Shown piece after piece: positions 8,897-17,314 of a stretch of DNA of 59,856 nt (positions are counted from its first letter, which is position 1; every line of letters begins with the position of its first letter). The notes under the pieces are model-generated. The model was not told the origin of the DNA. It saw only the letters and a program-made list of their open reading frames with translations, and ran no database searches. Origin of the DNA: an uncultured Eubacteriales bacterium (GTDB lineage Bacteria > Bacillota > Clostridia > Oscillospirales > Acutalibacteraceae); the NCBI GenBank assembly GCA_934445015.1, contig CAKSDJ010000005.1, forward strand, positions 1-59,856. The letters are read 5' to 3'. Made by a program: the position numbers and the translations under genes.

Positions 8897-9103
8897 ATGA
8901 AGGAAGGTTTACATCCTCAATACGAAAAGGTAACAATTAAATGTGCTTGTGGTGCCGAATTCGAGACGCGCTCAACAAAGAAGGATATTCGTTTGGATAT
9001 TTGTTCTAAATGTCATCCGTTTTTCACTGGTAAGCAGAAGTTGGTAGATACCGGCGGACGAGTTGATAGATTTAAAAAGCGTTTCGGTATGGAAGATAAA
9101 TAA
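8897..9103 (+). CDS. rpmE: 50S ribosomal protein L31, zinc-binding type
   Basis: The 68-residue protein begins M-K-E-G-L-H-P and carries four cysteines in the C-x-C (residues 16 and 18) and C-x-x-C (36 and 39) arrangement that binds zinc in the C+ form of L31. The G-G-R-V-D-R-F-K-K-R C-terminal motif is also typical. It is a component of the large ribosomal subunit. The ribosome binding site AAAGGGGTGA is strong. The gene is a single transcription unit with its own promoter and a strong terminator. Confidence 0.97.
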   Translation: MKEGLHPQYEKVTIKCACGAEFETRSTKKDIRLDICSKCHPFFTGKQKLVDTGGRVDRFKKRFGMEDK

Positions 9104-9117
9104 TTATTACCGCAATT

Positions 9118-9156
9118 CCGCAATCGGCCCTCAGGGGCGGTTGCGGTTATTTTTTA
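9118..9156 (+). terminator. Terminator of rpmE
   Basis: The outer arms CCGCAA and TTGCGG and inner arms GCCC and GGGC with a TCAG loop are followed by TTATTTTTT. Confidence 0.85.
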
Positions 9157-9177
9157 TCGTAAGGGCAGGTGAGTCTG

Positions 9178-9801
9178 TTGCAAAACTATATAACGGTCTG
9201 CGATACATCCGTTTCGGAATATATTGAAAAACATTCGCGATTTATTGCAGCTGTTTTTCACTGCGAAAGTGAGGAGCAGGCAAACGGCATAATAGCGGAA
9301 CAAAAAACTAAATATTGGGACGCAAGGCACAATGTGTACGCCTATGTTCTGCAAAACGGAACTGTCCGTTTTTCGGATGACGGCGAACCGCACGGCACGG
9401 CAGGCAAACCGGTGCTCGACGTTATTAAGGGCAGCGGGCTTACAAATGTTTTGATTACGGTAACACGCTATTTCGGCGGAACATTGCTCGGAACAGGTGG
9501 GCTTGTAAGGGCATACGGCACATCGGCAAAAGACGCTTTGAATAATGCGCCGAGGGTTCAGATGTGTGCCTGCACAAAATATGATATAAACTGTGATTAC
9601 AGCAGTTACGACCGCCTTGTCAAACTTGTATCAGACCTCGGCGGCATTTTGCAGAACACCGATTTTTCGGATAGGGTAAAATCAAAAGTTGTGTTTAAAG
9701 ACAGCGACTGCGAAACTTTTTGCAATAAACTTTGTGAAACATTTGCATCAAATATTAAGGCCGAAGAACGTGAAAAAATATTTTTTCCGTTGAAATTGTA
9801 A
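9178..9801 (+). CDS. YigZ/IMPACT-family protein
   Basis: About 207 residues. The IMPACT (UPF0029) N-terminal domain is clear from S-R-F-I-A near the start, D-A-R-H-N-V-Y-A-Y, D-D-G-E-P-H-G-T-A-G-K-P and Y-F-G-G-T-L-L-G-T-G-G-L-V-R-A-Y. A DUF1949-like ferredoxin-fold C-terminal domain follows. The bacterial family is conserved but its function is poorly defined; links to translation and RNA binding are known from eukaryotic relatives. The TTG at 9178 is favoured by AGGTGAG just upstream; a GTG at 9169 is the alternative. Confidence 0.85.
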   Translation: MQNYITVCDTSVSEYIEKHSRFIAAVFHCESEEQANGIIAEQKTKYWDARHNVYAYVLQNGTVRFSDDGEPHGTAGKPVLDVIKGSGLTNVLITVTRYFGGTLLGTGGLVRAYGTSAKDALNNAPRVQMCACTKYDINCDYSSYDRLVKLVSDLGGILQNTDFSDRVKSKVVFKDSDCETFCNKLCETFASNIKAEEREKIFFPLKL

Positions 9802-9860
9802 GAAAAATAGAGGAATTTCGGAGATTTTCAATAATAATTATTATAAGGGTGGTGTGCGGT

Positions 9861-10859
9861 ATGAAAAATGTAAGGCAAATTACAGAAGATATTGAAAAAA
9901 ATACACTGTCACCCTATGCAACTTTAAGTGTAAATTCTTTGGGGCGCGAACAGCCTGAGGGGCAATGCGATCTTCGCACCGTGTTTCAACGCGACCGCGA
10001 CAGAGTAATTCACTGCAAAGCATTCAGAAGGCTTAAGCATAAAACGCAGGTGTTTTTATCGCCTGAATCAGACCACTACCGCACAAGACTTACGCATACG
10101 TTAGAGGTTGCACAGATTGCGCGTACAATTTCAAGGGCGTTGCGTTTTAATGAGGATCTGACCGAGGCGATCGCCTTAGCACACGATTTGGGTCACACAC
10201 CGTTCGGGCACGCCGGTGAAAGGGTGCTGAACGATCTCTGCGGCGGTTTTACGCACTTTGAACAAAGCGTCAGGGTATGCCGTGTTATTGAACGCTCGGG
10301 CAGGGGGCTTAATCTGACCAAAGAGGTGCTTGACGGCATACTTCATCATACAAGAGGTGAGTGGGCAGCCACACCCGAAGGTAAAATCGTAAGATACAGC
10401 GACCGTATAGCATACATTAACCATGATATTGACGATGCCGTTACTGCCGGCGTTATTTGTGAAGAGGATATACCTATAAGCATAAGGCAAACATTGGGAT
10501 TCAGCAAAAGCGAACGCATAGATACACTTGTAAAATCCGTTGTGGCGAATACCGAAGGCGGCAATGTTAAAATGGACGCCGTTACTGCCGATGCTTATGA
10601 AAAGTTACATAATTTTTTATTTGACGCTGTATATCGCAATCCGGTTGTCAAACATGAAGAGACCAAGGTCTATGGCATTGTGAGCGGAATTTACGATTAT
10701 TTAATTAAAAATCCCGACAAACTTGATAATGAGTATAAAAAAATAAGCGAGTGCGACGGCACAGAGCGCGCGGCAGTTGATTATATAGCCGGTATGACCG
10801 ATCATTTCGCAATTGCGACTTATTCAAATATATACATACCTAAAGAGTGGAAGATATAA
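9861..10859 (+). CDS. dgt: dGTP triphosphohydrolase-like HD-domain dNTPase
   Basis: The protein of about 332 residues has the HD phosphohydrolase signature R-L-T-H-T-L-E-V-A-Q, then A-H-D-L-G-H-T-P-F-G-H-A-G-E and D-I-D-D-A. The substrate-proximal F-Q-R-D-R-D...F-R-R-L-K-H-K-T-Q-V segment is characteristic of dGTPase-like proteins. It hydrolyses deoxynucleoside triphosphates to nucleosides and tripolyphosphate, though substrate preference in this subgroup varies. It directly precedes dnaG and rpoD, a common order in Clostridia. ATG 9861 is chosen over GTG 9849 for its spacing to AAGGGTGG. Confidence 0.9.
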   Translation: MKNVRQITEDIEKNTLSPYATLSVNSLGREQPEGQCDLRTVFQRDRDRVIHCKAFRRLKHKTQVFLSPESDHYRTRLTHTLEVAQIARTISRALRFNEDLTEAIALAHDLGHTPFGHAGERVLNDLCGGFTHFEQSVRVCRVIERSGRGLNLTKEVLDGILHHTRGEWAATPEGKIVRYSDRIAYINHDIDDAVTAGVICEEDIPISIRQTLGFSKSERIDTLVKSVVANTEGGNVKMDAVTADAYEKLHNFLFDAVYRNPVVKHEETKVYGIVSGIYDYLIKNPDKLDNEYKKISECDGTERAAVDYIAGMTDHFAIATYSNIYIPKEWKI

Positions 10860-10889
10860 AAAAACAGATTTTAAAAAGGAGGTGTTTAC

Positions 10890-12680
10890 GTGGCAATACC
10901 CGAGGAAATTATAAACGAGATCAAATACCGAAATGATATTGAATCGGTTATGGCGCCTTATGTGAGTTTGAAGCGCAGGGGTAAAAATCTGGTAGGGCTT
11001 TGCCCGTTTCACAACGAAAAAACGCCTTCATTTACGGTTTATCCCGAAAACGGTTCGTTTTACTGTTTCGGTTGCGGAGCAGGCGGCGACGTTTTCAGTT
11101 TTGTAAAACTTATTGAAAATCTTGATTATATTGAGGCCGTAAAGCTTTTGGCAGAACGCAGCGGAATTGCGTTGCCGCAAGACGGATATGATGACTCTAT
11201 GCAGCGGCTGAAAAACACAATATTTGAAATAAACCGTGAAACCGCAAAATTTTATCATACGTATTTAATGTCTCAGGAAGGAAAGTGGGCGCTTGATTAT
11301 CTTTTGGGGCGCGGACTTTCGGTTTCAACAATAAAACATTTCGGCCTCGGCGCTGCTCCCGACAGTTGGGATGCGCTTATAAAGCATCTTAAATCGTTGG
11401 GTTACGGTATATCGGATATGATACAGGCAAACGTAATAGCAAAAAGCCAGCGTGGCAGTTATTATGACCGATTCAGAAAGCGCGTAATGTTTCCTATAAT
11501 AAATATTCGCGGCAAGGTTATAGGTTTCAGCGGACGTGCAATGCCCGGTGAGGATAAATCCGGCGGCAAATACGTAAACACCGCCGACACCCCCGTGTAT
11601 AAAAAAAGTGAAAATTTATTTGCCATGAATTTTGCAAAAAATCATTGCGATGAGCGCATAATTCTTGTAGAGGGCAATATGGATGTTATATCCCTGCATC
11701 AGGCGGGCTTTGAAAACGCCGTTGCGGCGCTCGGCACATCTTTTACCGCCGAGCAGGCAAAACTGTTATCGCGCTACACCAAAGAGATAATACTTATGCT
11801 TGACAGCGACGTCGCAGGTCAGAAAGCTGTAAAGCGCGCGGGTGAAATTTTGCAGAACACCGGTCTTGAAGTAAAGGTTGTTACATTGCCCGACGGTAAA
11901 GATCCCGACGAATACATAAAAAAGCACGGCGCTGCAAGATTTAAGGCAGTACTTGAAGGCGCGGTAAGCGAAATTGAGTATAAACTGCTTACCGCCGCAG
12001 ACGGAATAGATATAAACAATGACAACGGCAAACTGCAATACCTTTCAAAAGCGGCGCATATAATTGCCGGGTCAAACGACATTGTAACCCGTGATTTATA
12101 TATAGGCAGGCTCTCGGATAAATACGGTGTGTCGCGCACAGCGCTTCAGGATAAGGTAAACGAGATAAGAAAATCAAATAACCGCCACCGTGAAAAGCGT
12201 GAATTTGAAGAGATCGTACATCCTAAATTCAGTAAAACGGATGTAAATCCCGAAAAAAGGTATTATCCGGCTGCCGCGGCGGCAGAAGAAGCGGTAATTG
12301 CAATACTGCTGCAACATCCGGATTTTTACGAAACGGCTGTCGGAATGCTGAGTCCCGAAAAAATGGTAACTTCTTTAAACAGAAGAATTTATACGGCGGT
12401 ATGCGACTGTATAAGTTCGGGCAGAAATCCGGATCTGTCGTATTTCGGCGAGATGTTTGCACCGGCTGAAATGGGGTATCTGTCATCTCTTGTAAACAGC
12501 GAAAAGGGCGATAAAAATGCCTTGATTGTATTAAAAGACAGTATTAAGGTAATATTAGATGAGGATATGCGAAAAAAATCGGGCGATGTAAAAAATATGT
12601 CTGTGGATGATTGGGCTGACAGCCTTAAAAAAATAATAGAATCAAAAAAAGGGGAACAAAGCAAAAATGCCAAACACTAA
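10890..12680 (+). CDS. dnaG: DNA primase
   Basis: The 596-residue enzyme makes RNA primers at replication forks. The CHC2 zinc finger (C-P-F-H-N-E-K-T-P-S-F and C-F-G-C-G) lies at about residues 39-63. The TOPRIM catalytic core follows, with L-V-E-G-N-M-D-V and L-M-L-D-S-D-V-A-G. The C-terminal region after about residue 450 should bind the replicative helicase. Translation starts at GTG with a strong AAAAGGAGGTG ribosome binding site. The 3' end overlaps rpoD by 14 bases, so the two are probably cotranscribed and coupled. Confidence 0.97.
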   Translation: MAIPEEIINEIKYRNDIESVMAPYVSLKRRGKNLVGLCPFHNEKTPSFTVYPENGSFYCFGCGAGGDVFSFVKLIENLDYIEAVKLLAERSGIALPQDGYDDSMQRLKNTIFEINRETAKFYHTYLMSQEGKWALDYLLGRGLSVSTIKHFGLGAAPDSWDALIKHLKSLGYGISDMIQANVIAKSQRGSYYDRFRKRVMFPIINIRGKVIGFSGRAMPGEDKSGGKYVNTADTPVYKKSENLFAMNFAKNHCDERIILVEGNMDVISLHQAGFENAVAALGTSFTAEQAKLLSRYTKEIILMLDSDVAGQKAVKRAGEILQNTGLEVKVVTLPDGKDPDEYIKKHGAARFKAVLEGAVSEIEYKLLTAADGIDINNDNGKLQYLSKAAHIIAGSNDIVTRDLYIGRLSDKYGVSRTALQDKVNEIRKSNNRHREKREFEEIVHPKFSKTDVNPEKRYYPAAAAAEEAVIAILLQHPDFYETAVGMLSPEKMVTSLNRRIYTAVCDCISSGRNPDLSYFGEMFAPAEMGYLSSLVNSEKGDKNALIVLKDSIKVILDEDMRKKSGDVKNMSVDDWADSLKKIIESKKGEQSKNAKH

Positions 12681-13740
12681 AAATGATCCTAAAACAACCG
12701 AAGAACTCGAAAAACACGAAAACGAAATTTTAGAAGAGGACGAAACAAGTGGAGACTCATTGGACGATATTGAAAATGCGCCTGATGATATTGAGGGGCT
12801 GCTTTCGGATCCGGATGTGCTTGAACGCGATTTTGACGAGGAGCCGACCGAGGATGAACTCAAACTTGAAGAAGTAGACCTTGACAGTCTTGAAGACGAT
12901 ATTTCAATAGAAAATATGTCGCTTGACGATCCGGTCAAAGTTTACCTTCGCGAAATAGGCAGAGTGCCGTTGCTTTCGTCAAAAGAAGAGGTTGAACTTG
13001 CAATAAAAATAGCCGACGGCGACGAATACGCAAAAAAACGTCTTACCGAGGCGAACCTCAGACTTGTTGTAAGCATAGCAAAAAAATATGTCGGCAGAGG
13101 AATGTATTTTCTTGACCTGATACAAGAGGGTAATGTAGGTCTTATTAAAGCGGTAGACAAATTTGACTACACAAAGGGTTTTAAATTTTCTACCTATGCC
13201 ACATGGTGGATAAGACAGGCTATAACCCGTGCAATTGCCGACCAGGCAAGAACAATAAGAATACCCGTGCATATGGTTGAAACAATTAACAGACTGAAAA
13301 AGGTTCAGAGTCAGCTTTTGCACGAAAACGGTTATGAACCCAGCGAAGAACTTATTGCCGAAAAAATGGATCTTTCGGTAGAGCGTGTCCGTGAAATAAT
13401 GCGTGTAGCACAGGAACCGGTTTCAATGGAAACGCCCATAGGCCCTGAAGAGGACTCACGCCTTATGGATTTTATACGCGATGAAGACGCTCTGGCACCG
13501 GACGATGCCGCGCTTAAAACAATAACAAATGAGGATATTGACAGTGTGCTCCACACGCTTTCTGCGCGTGAGGAGGCAGTAATAAGGCTGAGATTCGGTC
13601 TTAAAGACGGCAGATGCCACACTTTGGAAGAAGTCGGTACAGAGTTTAATGTTACGCGTGAACGTATCCGTCAGATAGAGGCAAAGGCGCTTCGCAAATT
13701 GCGTCATCCGGTAAGAAGCAACAAATTTAAAGAAAGATAA
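12667..13740 (+). CDS. rpoD: RNA polymerase primary sigma factor
   Basis: The 357-residue sigma-70 protein has an acidic N-terminal extension of about 85 residues standing in for region 1.1. Region 1.2 follows (D-D-P-V-K-V-Y-L-R-E-I-G). Region 2 includes D-L-I-Q-E-G-N-V-G-L-I-K-A and T-Y-A-T-W-W-I-R-Q-A-I for -10 recognition. Region 3, and region 4 with E-R-I-R-Q-I-E-A-K-A-L-R-K-L for the -35 element, complete it. The promoters noted in this window match what such a factor reads. Confidence 0.97.
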   Translation: MPNTKNDPKTTEELEKHENEILEEDETSGDSLDDIENAPDDIEGLLSDPDVLERDFDEEPTEDELKLEEVDLDSLEDDISIENMSLDDPVKVYLREIGRVPLLSSKEEVELAIKIADGDEYAKKRLTEANLRLVVSIAKKYVGRGMYFLDLIQEGNVGLIKAVDKFDYTKGFKFSTYATWWIRQAITRAIADQARTIRIPVHMVETINRLKKVQSQLLHENGYEPSEELIAEKMDLSVERVREIMRVAQEPVSMETPIGPEEDSRLMDFIRDEDALAPDDAALKTITNEDIDSVLHTLSAREEAVIRLRFGLKDGRCHTLEEVGTEFNVTRERIRQIEAKALRKLRHPVRSNKFKER

Positions 13741-13769
13741 ACAGTAATTCGTTGAAGTGGAGATTGAAT

Positions 13770-14329
13770 ATGAAAAAACAATTTTTGCTATTCTGTTATG
13801 CGGAGTTATGGTTTTAAGTATGCCTTGCTGCGGTAAATCCGACTTAGAAGAAACTAAGAAAGAATTAGAAGCAACATAGGAAAAATACGGCTTTGTTGAA
13901 AAAGAAAATGTGGAATTGTCAGTTGCAAAATTCAATACCGAAGTAGTAGATAACAGTTCGTTAAATCCGGCGTCAACCGACTATTTAACCGAAGATGGCA
14001 ACAGGTATTGGTATGGTTTGATTGAAGGAATTTATTTAGTAGTTGTGCCGATAGAATATACCGGCGATAAAACAGTTGACGTTGTTGACTATATGCTTAT
14101 TTATGCTGATAAAAACAGTGGGTATGAGACCGATGCTGTTACATACGCCAAATATTTAATTAAAGCAAATTACAGTGAAGTAACCGAAACTGAGATTACC
14201 GCATTGTTAGAAGAAGCAAAAGCCAAATCAACCACCGGTGAAACATCATACAACGGAAAAGGCATATCTGTTGGTTATTTAGATAATGATGACCATTATC
14301 AATATCAGGTATTAAGATTTTATAAGTGA
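13770..14329 (+). pseudogene. Broken lipoprotein gene (frameshift plus amber stop)
   Basis: An ATG at 13770, with GTGGAG upstream, enters a run of six A. Read with one extra A, the frame gives M-K-K-T-I-F-A-I-L-L-C-G and then a lipobox-like S-M-P-C-C-G. As written, the ATG frame stops after 15 codons. The continuing frame also carries an in-frame TAG at 13877-13879 before running open to 14329. The remaining 139-residue segment (from a GTG at 13910) is soluble, acidic and of no family I recognise. Two independent lesions argue for decay. A sequencing error in the A run could explain only the first. Confidence 0.6.
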
Positions 14330-14381
14330 CTGTGATTTAGTCTCAGAACAAAAAACAATAATTTTAAAAGGAATATTTATT

Positions 14382-14636
14382 ATGAAATTCACATATAAAA
14401 CAAGTGGGGTTTGTTCAAGAAGTATAGACATTGAAATTGAAAACGACATTGTTAAAAATGTTACCTTTTCGGGCGGATGTAACGGCAATACTAAAGGTAT
14501 AGGTGCGCTTGTTAATGGTATGAAAACCGATGATGTCATATCAAGACTTGAAAACATTAAATGCGGTTTTAAGGATACGTCATGTCCGGCGCAGTTGGCA
14601 AATGCGTTAAAAGCATATAAAAACGGACAGGTTTAA
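14382..14636 (+). CDS. TSCPD-domain small protein (TIGR03905-like)
   Basis: The 84-residue protein ends with the cysteine-containing D-T-S-C-P-A-Q-L-A-N-A-L motif and carries an F-S-G-G-C-N-G-N segment typical of the stand-alone TSCPD family. The same domain closes vitamin B12-dependent ribonucleotide reductases, where the cysteines may aid redox transfer. The stand-alone version has no established role. Cysteines at about 11, 33, 61 and 68 could bind a metal. AAAGGA precedes the ATG. Confidence 0.82.
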   Translation: MKFTYKTSGVCSRSIDIEIENDIVKNVTFSGGCNGNTKGIGALVNGMKTDDVISRLENIKCGFKDTSCPAQLANALKAYKNGQV

Positions 14637-14691
14637 AATTACTTATTGTTTTGTTTTGAAAAACAGATTTGTTAAAAGCAGGTGATTAAAA

Positions 14692-15231
14692 GTGATTACA
14701 GATGATTTTGATTTAAAAATTGCGAGTGACAAGCCCTCTGTGGATATAAGCCGCAACAAAAAAGCTGCGCCGCAGAGCGTGCAGTTAAGTCATGAGCAGA
14801 TAAACGGTGCAAAATCGGTAGGTGAGGCAGTTGCCGACAGTTTTATAGCGGACGCAAAAAACTCCGACGGTGAAGAATTCAGTGACTATGATTTGTTTAT
14901 ACAAAGGAGGTTGTTGCTATCGTTTACAGCAACGGTGGGCTTTGAACAGTATATTACAGATGACACGCTTGTGGGTATTGCGCAAAAAAGTTTTCTTGAC
15001 AGGCTTAACAGTCACAGTCCCGAAATATATAAAACTTCATCTGACACCGGTGCTTTTTCATTTTACTATCTTGCATTCAGGCGCGGGTCCGAAGTTGACC
15101 GACGCATAGGTCAGACCTTTGCAATGCTGTGCTCGCATGACGGCGACCCGATTTTTCAGGAACTCGGCGAGGCGCTCTACTGCTGGTTTTCATCTGTGGT
15201 AAGAAAGGCAGTTAACAAGTATTTAAAATAA
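14692..15231 (+). CDS. Unknown cytoplasmic protein, 179 aa
   Basis: The GTG start is supported by AGGTGA eight bases upstream. The first 55 residues are polar and probably disordered. The rest looks like a compact helical domain rich in aromatic residues, with F-I-Q-R-R-L-L-L-S-F and an R-R-G-S-E-V-D-R-R-I-G-Q stretch. There is no signal peptide, membrane segment or motif that I can assign. It stands between the TSCPD gene and a hairpin that ends the unit. Good codon continuity and a strong ribosome binding site make it a real gene, with no function proposed. Confidence 0.7.
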   Translation: MITDDFDLKIASDKPSVDISRNKKAAPQSVQLSHEQINGAKSVGEAVADSFIADAKNSDGEEFSDYDLFIQRRLLLSFTATVGFEQYITDDTLVGIAQKSFLDRLNSHSPEIYKTSSDTGAFSFYYLAFRRGSEVDRRIGQTFAMLCSHDGDPIFQELGEALYCWFSSVVRKAVNKYLK

Positions 15232-15240
15232 TCTAACATA

Positions 15241-15284
15241 AAAAAATTCCCCCTAACATAATATTTTGTGAAGGGGAGTTTTTT
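15241..15284 (+). terminator. Terminator whose 3' arm holds the next gene's ribosome binding site
   Basis: AAAAAATTCCCC (15241-15252) pairs over 12 bases, with one G-T wobble, with GGGGAGTTTTTT (15273-15284), leaving a 20-base loop. It follows a stop codon by 9 bases and ends in six T, as an intrinsic terminator does. The right arm contains the AAGGGGAG ribosome binding site of the amidase, whose ATG is at 15285. Confidence 0.75.
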
Positions 15285-15827
15285 ATGCCCAGAATTTATT
15301 TGAGTCCGTCTACGCAAGAGTTCAACCCATACATTATAGGCGGCAGTGAAGAATATTATATGAATTTGATAGCCGACGCTATGGAGCCGTATTTGTATGC
15401 GAGCGGCATAACTTTTACGCGTAATACACCCGAAATGACTGCGGCATCATCAATAGCCGCGTCAAATGCGGGTAATTATGACCTGCATTTGGCTCTGCAT
15501 TCAAACGCAACAGCGGCAGGTGACGGCAGCCGCCGCGGTACAGAGGTGTATTATTACCCGACAAGCGTGCGTGGTGAACGTGCGGCAGAAATTATTGCCA
15601 ACAATTTAAAGCTGATTTACCCACTGCCCGACTTGGTACGGACCGTGCCTACAACCGCTCTCGGCGAAGTGCGCAGAACACGTGCGCCGAGTGTATTGAT
15701 CGAATTCGGTTACCATGACAATTACGATGACGCCGTTTGGATACGCGATAATATTGAGGCAATTGCCGCAAATGTTGTTGTGTCACTTACGGATTATTTC
15801 GGTATACCGTTTGTTGTTCCGAATTGA
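15285..15827 (+). CDS. N-acetylmuramoyl-L-alanine amidase-like protein lacking the first zinc histidine
   Basis: The 180-residue protein has the Amidase_3 fold pattern: L-H-L-A-L-H-S-N-A in the middle (zinc His) and L-I-E-F-G-Y-H-D-N near the C-terminus (catalytic Glu). The usual D-P-G-H-G-G at the start is replaced by S-P-S-T-Q-E, so the first zinc-binding His is missing, although G-G-S-E-E-Y retains a candidate glutamate. No signal peptide is present. It may have altered metal binding or be a mother-cell enzyme acting on the spore during sporulation; that is speculation. Translation may be limited by the hairpin covering its ribosome binding site. Confidence 0.75.
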   Translation: MPRIYLSPSTQEFNPYIIGGSEEYYMNLIADAMEPYLYASGITFTRNTPEMTAASSIAASNAGNYDLHLALHSNATAAGDGSRRGTEVYYYPTSVRGERAAEIIANNLKLIYPLPDLVRTVPTTALGEVRRTRAPSVLIEFGYHDNYDDAVWIRDNIEAIAANVVVSLTDYFGIPFVVPN

Positions 15828-15849
15828 CGCAATTTGTTTTAAATTGAAG

Positions 15850-17253
15850 TCATTTACTTTTTTTGGCGGATGTTCTTAAAAACAGATGGCAGAACGCTTT
15901 TAAATTAAAGGGGATAATCGGGTACAGGTAACATTTGCCCGACAGCGTTTTTGTAAACGCCATTACGGTTAGACATATAATTATGCCGGCAATAAAACCG
16001 AACAGATTGAAAAACTCGGTTAATATCAAAATAAAAATTCTTTCAAATTTCATAGCGTAACCCATTTCAAAACTCGGCTGAATATATGATGCAATAGTTA
16101 CAAATGCCATAAATAAAACCGTTTCGCCTATAAACCAACCTGCATTTACTGCAAATTCAGACAGCAAAAGTCCGCCTATAATGCCAAGCGAGTTTGAAAG
16201 GGTGTCGGGCGTGTTAAGTGACGCTATGCGCAGTCCGTCGACTACAAGTTCAAGCAATAAAAATTGTAAAAATATAGGCAGCGAGCCCGTTTGTTCGGCA
16301 ACTAAAAAGTTTAAAAAGTGCGGCACCGCAGATTGATTGTTCATAATAAGCAGATAAACGGGCGTTGCAATAACGGTAAACAGCGCAACTATGATTCTTA
16401 GAATTCGCGTGTAACTGCCTACAAGCGGCAAAAAGTAATAATCGTCGACCTCTCTGAAAAAATCAGCAAATGAATCGGGCAATATCATAACGCTCGGCGA
16501 ATTGTCAATTATAAGCACTATTTTTCCGTCAAGAATTGCGGCAGAGGCAAAATCGGGGCGCTCGGTAAGTTTGAATCTGGGAAACGGGTTGAAAAAATTA
16601 TGGTGAATGAGCGCTTCCGAGAGTGCCTCTGTTGTCATTGAAATGCTTTTAAGTTTAAGATTTTTAAGCGCCTTTTTAAGGTTTGCAAGAGTCTTTTTGT
16701 CGGCAAGACCGTCAATGTAACTTATTGCAACGTCAAGTTTTGAATTGCTTGAAACCGACATATATTCCATACGCAGATTTTCACTGCGTATGCGGCGGCG
16801 TATCAGAGCGGTATTCATAATAAGCGTTTCAACGAAACCGTCACGCGAACCGCGAAGAGATTTATCCTTTTGAGGTTCTTCGGTTGAGCGCGACGGGTAT
16901 GTGCGGGTGTCAATAATAAGCGTGCCTTTTATGCCGTCAACTATTAAAACGGCAGGGCCCGAAAGTACGCTGTTTACTGCGGTGTCGGTATCATAGGTAA
17001 AATCAACTTCAACATAGGGCATTTTGTTAAGTGAAAATTCGGATATATCAGATATGCTTTTCAGTTCTTCCGGAGTTTGCTTAAATAAATATTCAAGCAT
17101 TTTTTCGAATACTTCATCTTTTATAAACCCGTCGATAAAATACAACACCGAATTTCTTTCGCCTATAAGTAAATTGCGTTTTATAATATCAAAATTCACA
17201 TCTGTATTAAGACGCAGATCCATTTCTCTTTCAAAAGTTTTATATTCAAACAA
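15850..17253 (-). CDS. GerA-family spore germination protein (SpoVAF/GerA-like)
   Basis: The 467-residue protein has a soluble N-terminal domain with the family signature G-F-V-E-T-L-I-M-N-T-A-L-I-R-R-R-I near residue 136. A central L-L-L-E-L-V-V-D-G-L-R-I-A-S-L-N-T-P motif and about five membrane segments follow. GerA proteins form the A subunit of germinant receptors in the spore inner membrane. No B or C subunit gene lies beside it, so it may be a SpoVAF-type orphan. The start is TTG at 17253, nine bases after GAGG inside a hairpin. Confidence 0.88.
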   Translation of the reverse strand: MFEYKTFEREMDLRLNTDVNFDIIKRNLLIGERNSVLYFIDGFIKDEVFEKMLEYLFKQTPEELKSISDISEFSLNKMPYVEVDFTYDTDTAVNSVLSGPAVLIVDGIKGTLIIDTRTYPSRSTEEPQKDKSLRGSRDGFVETLIMNTALIRRRIRSENLRMEYMSVSSNSKLDVAISYIDGLADKKTLANLKKALKNLKLKSISMTTEALSEALIHHNFFNPFPRFKLTERPDFASAAILDGKIVLIIDNSPSVMILPDSFADFFREVDDYYFLPLVGSYTRILRIIVALFTVIATPVYLLIMNNQSAVPHFLNFLVAEQTGSLPIFLQFLLLELVVDGLRIASLNTPDTLSNSLGIIGGLLLSEFAVNAGWFIGETVLFMAFVTIASYIQPSFEMGYAMKFERIFILILTEFFNLFGFIAGIIICLTVMAFTKTLSGKCYLYPIIPFNLKAFCHLFLRTSAKKSK

Positions 17254-17298
17254 AAAAACACACCTCTTTAATGTTTATTGTTGCCATTAAAGAGGTGT
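17252..17298 (-). terminator. Hairpin ending the GH16 gene and covering the gerA-like ribosome binding site
   Basis: Perfect 14-base arms at 17260-17273 and 17285-17298 surround an 11-base loop. On the minus strand they are followed by G and seven T, as in an intrinsic terminator for the upstream GH16 gene. The distal arm contains AAAGAGGTG, the ribosome binding site for the TTG start at 17253. The T run runs straight into that start codon. Confidence 0.75.
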
Positions 17299-17314
17299 TT
17301 ATTTGCGGTTTTAA

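Noticed and set aside
12642..12938. Minus-strand serine-rich frame opposite the rpoD N-terminus
   Set aside because: It mirrors acidic codons of the sigma factor and lacks start signals.
17275..17303. Hairpin as a plus-strand terminator only
   Set aside because: No plus-strand gene ends here; on the minus strand it follows the GH16 stop and has the longer T run.
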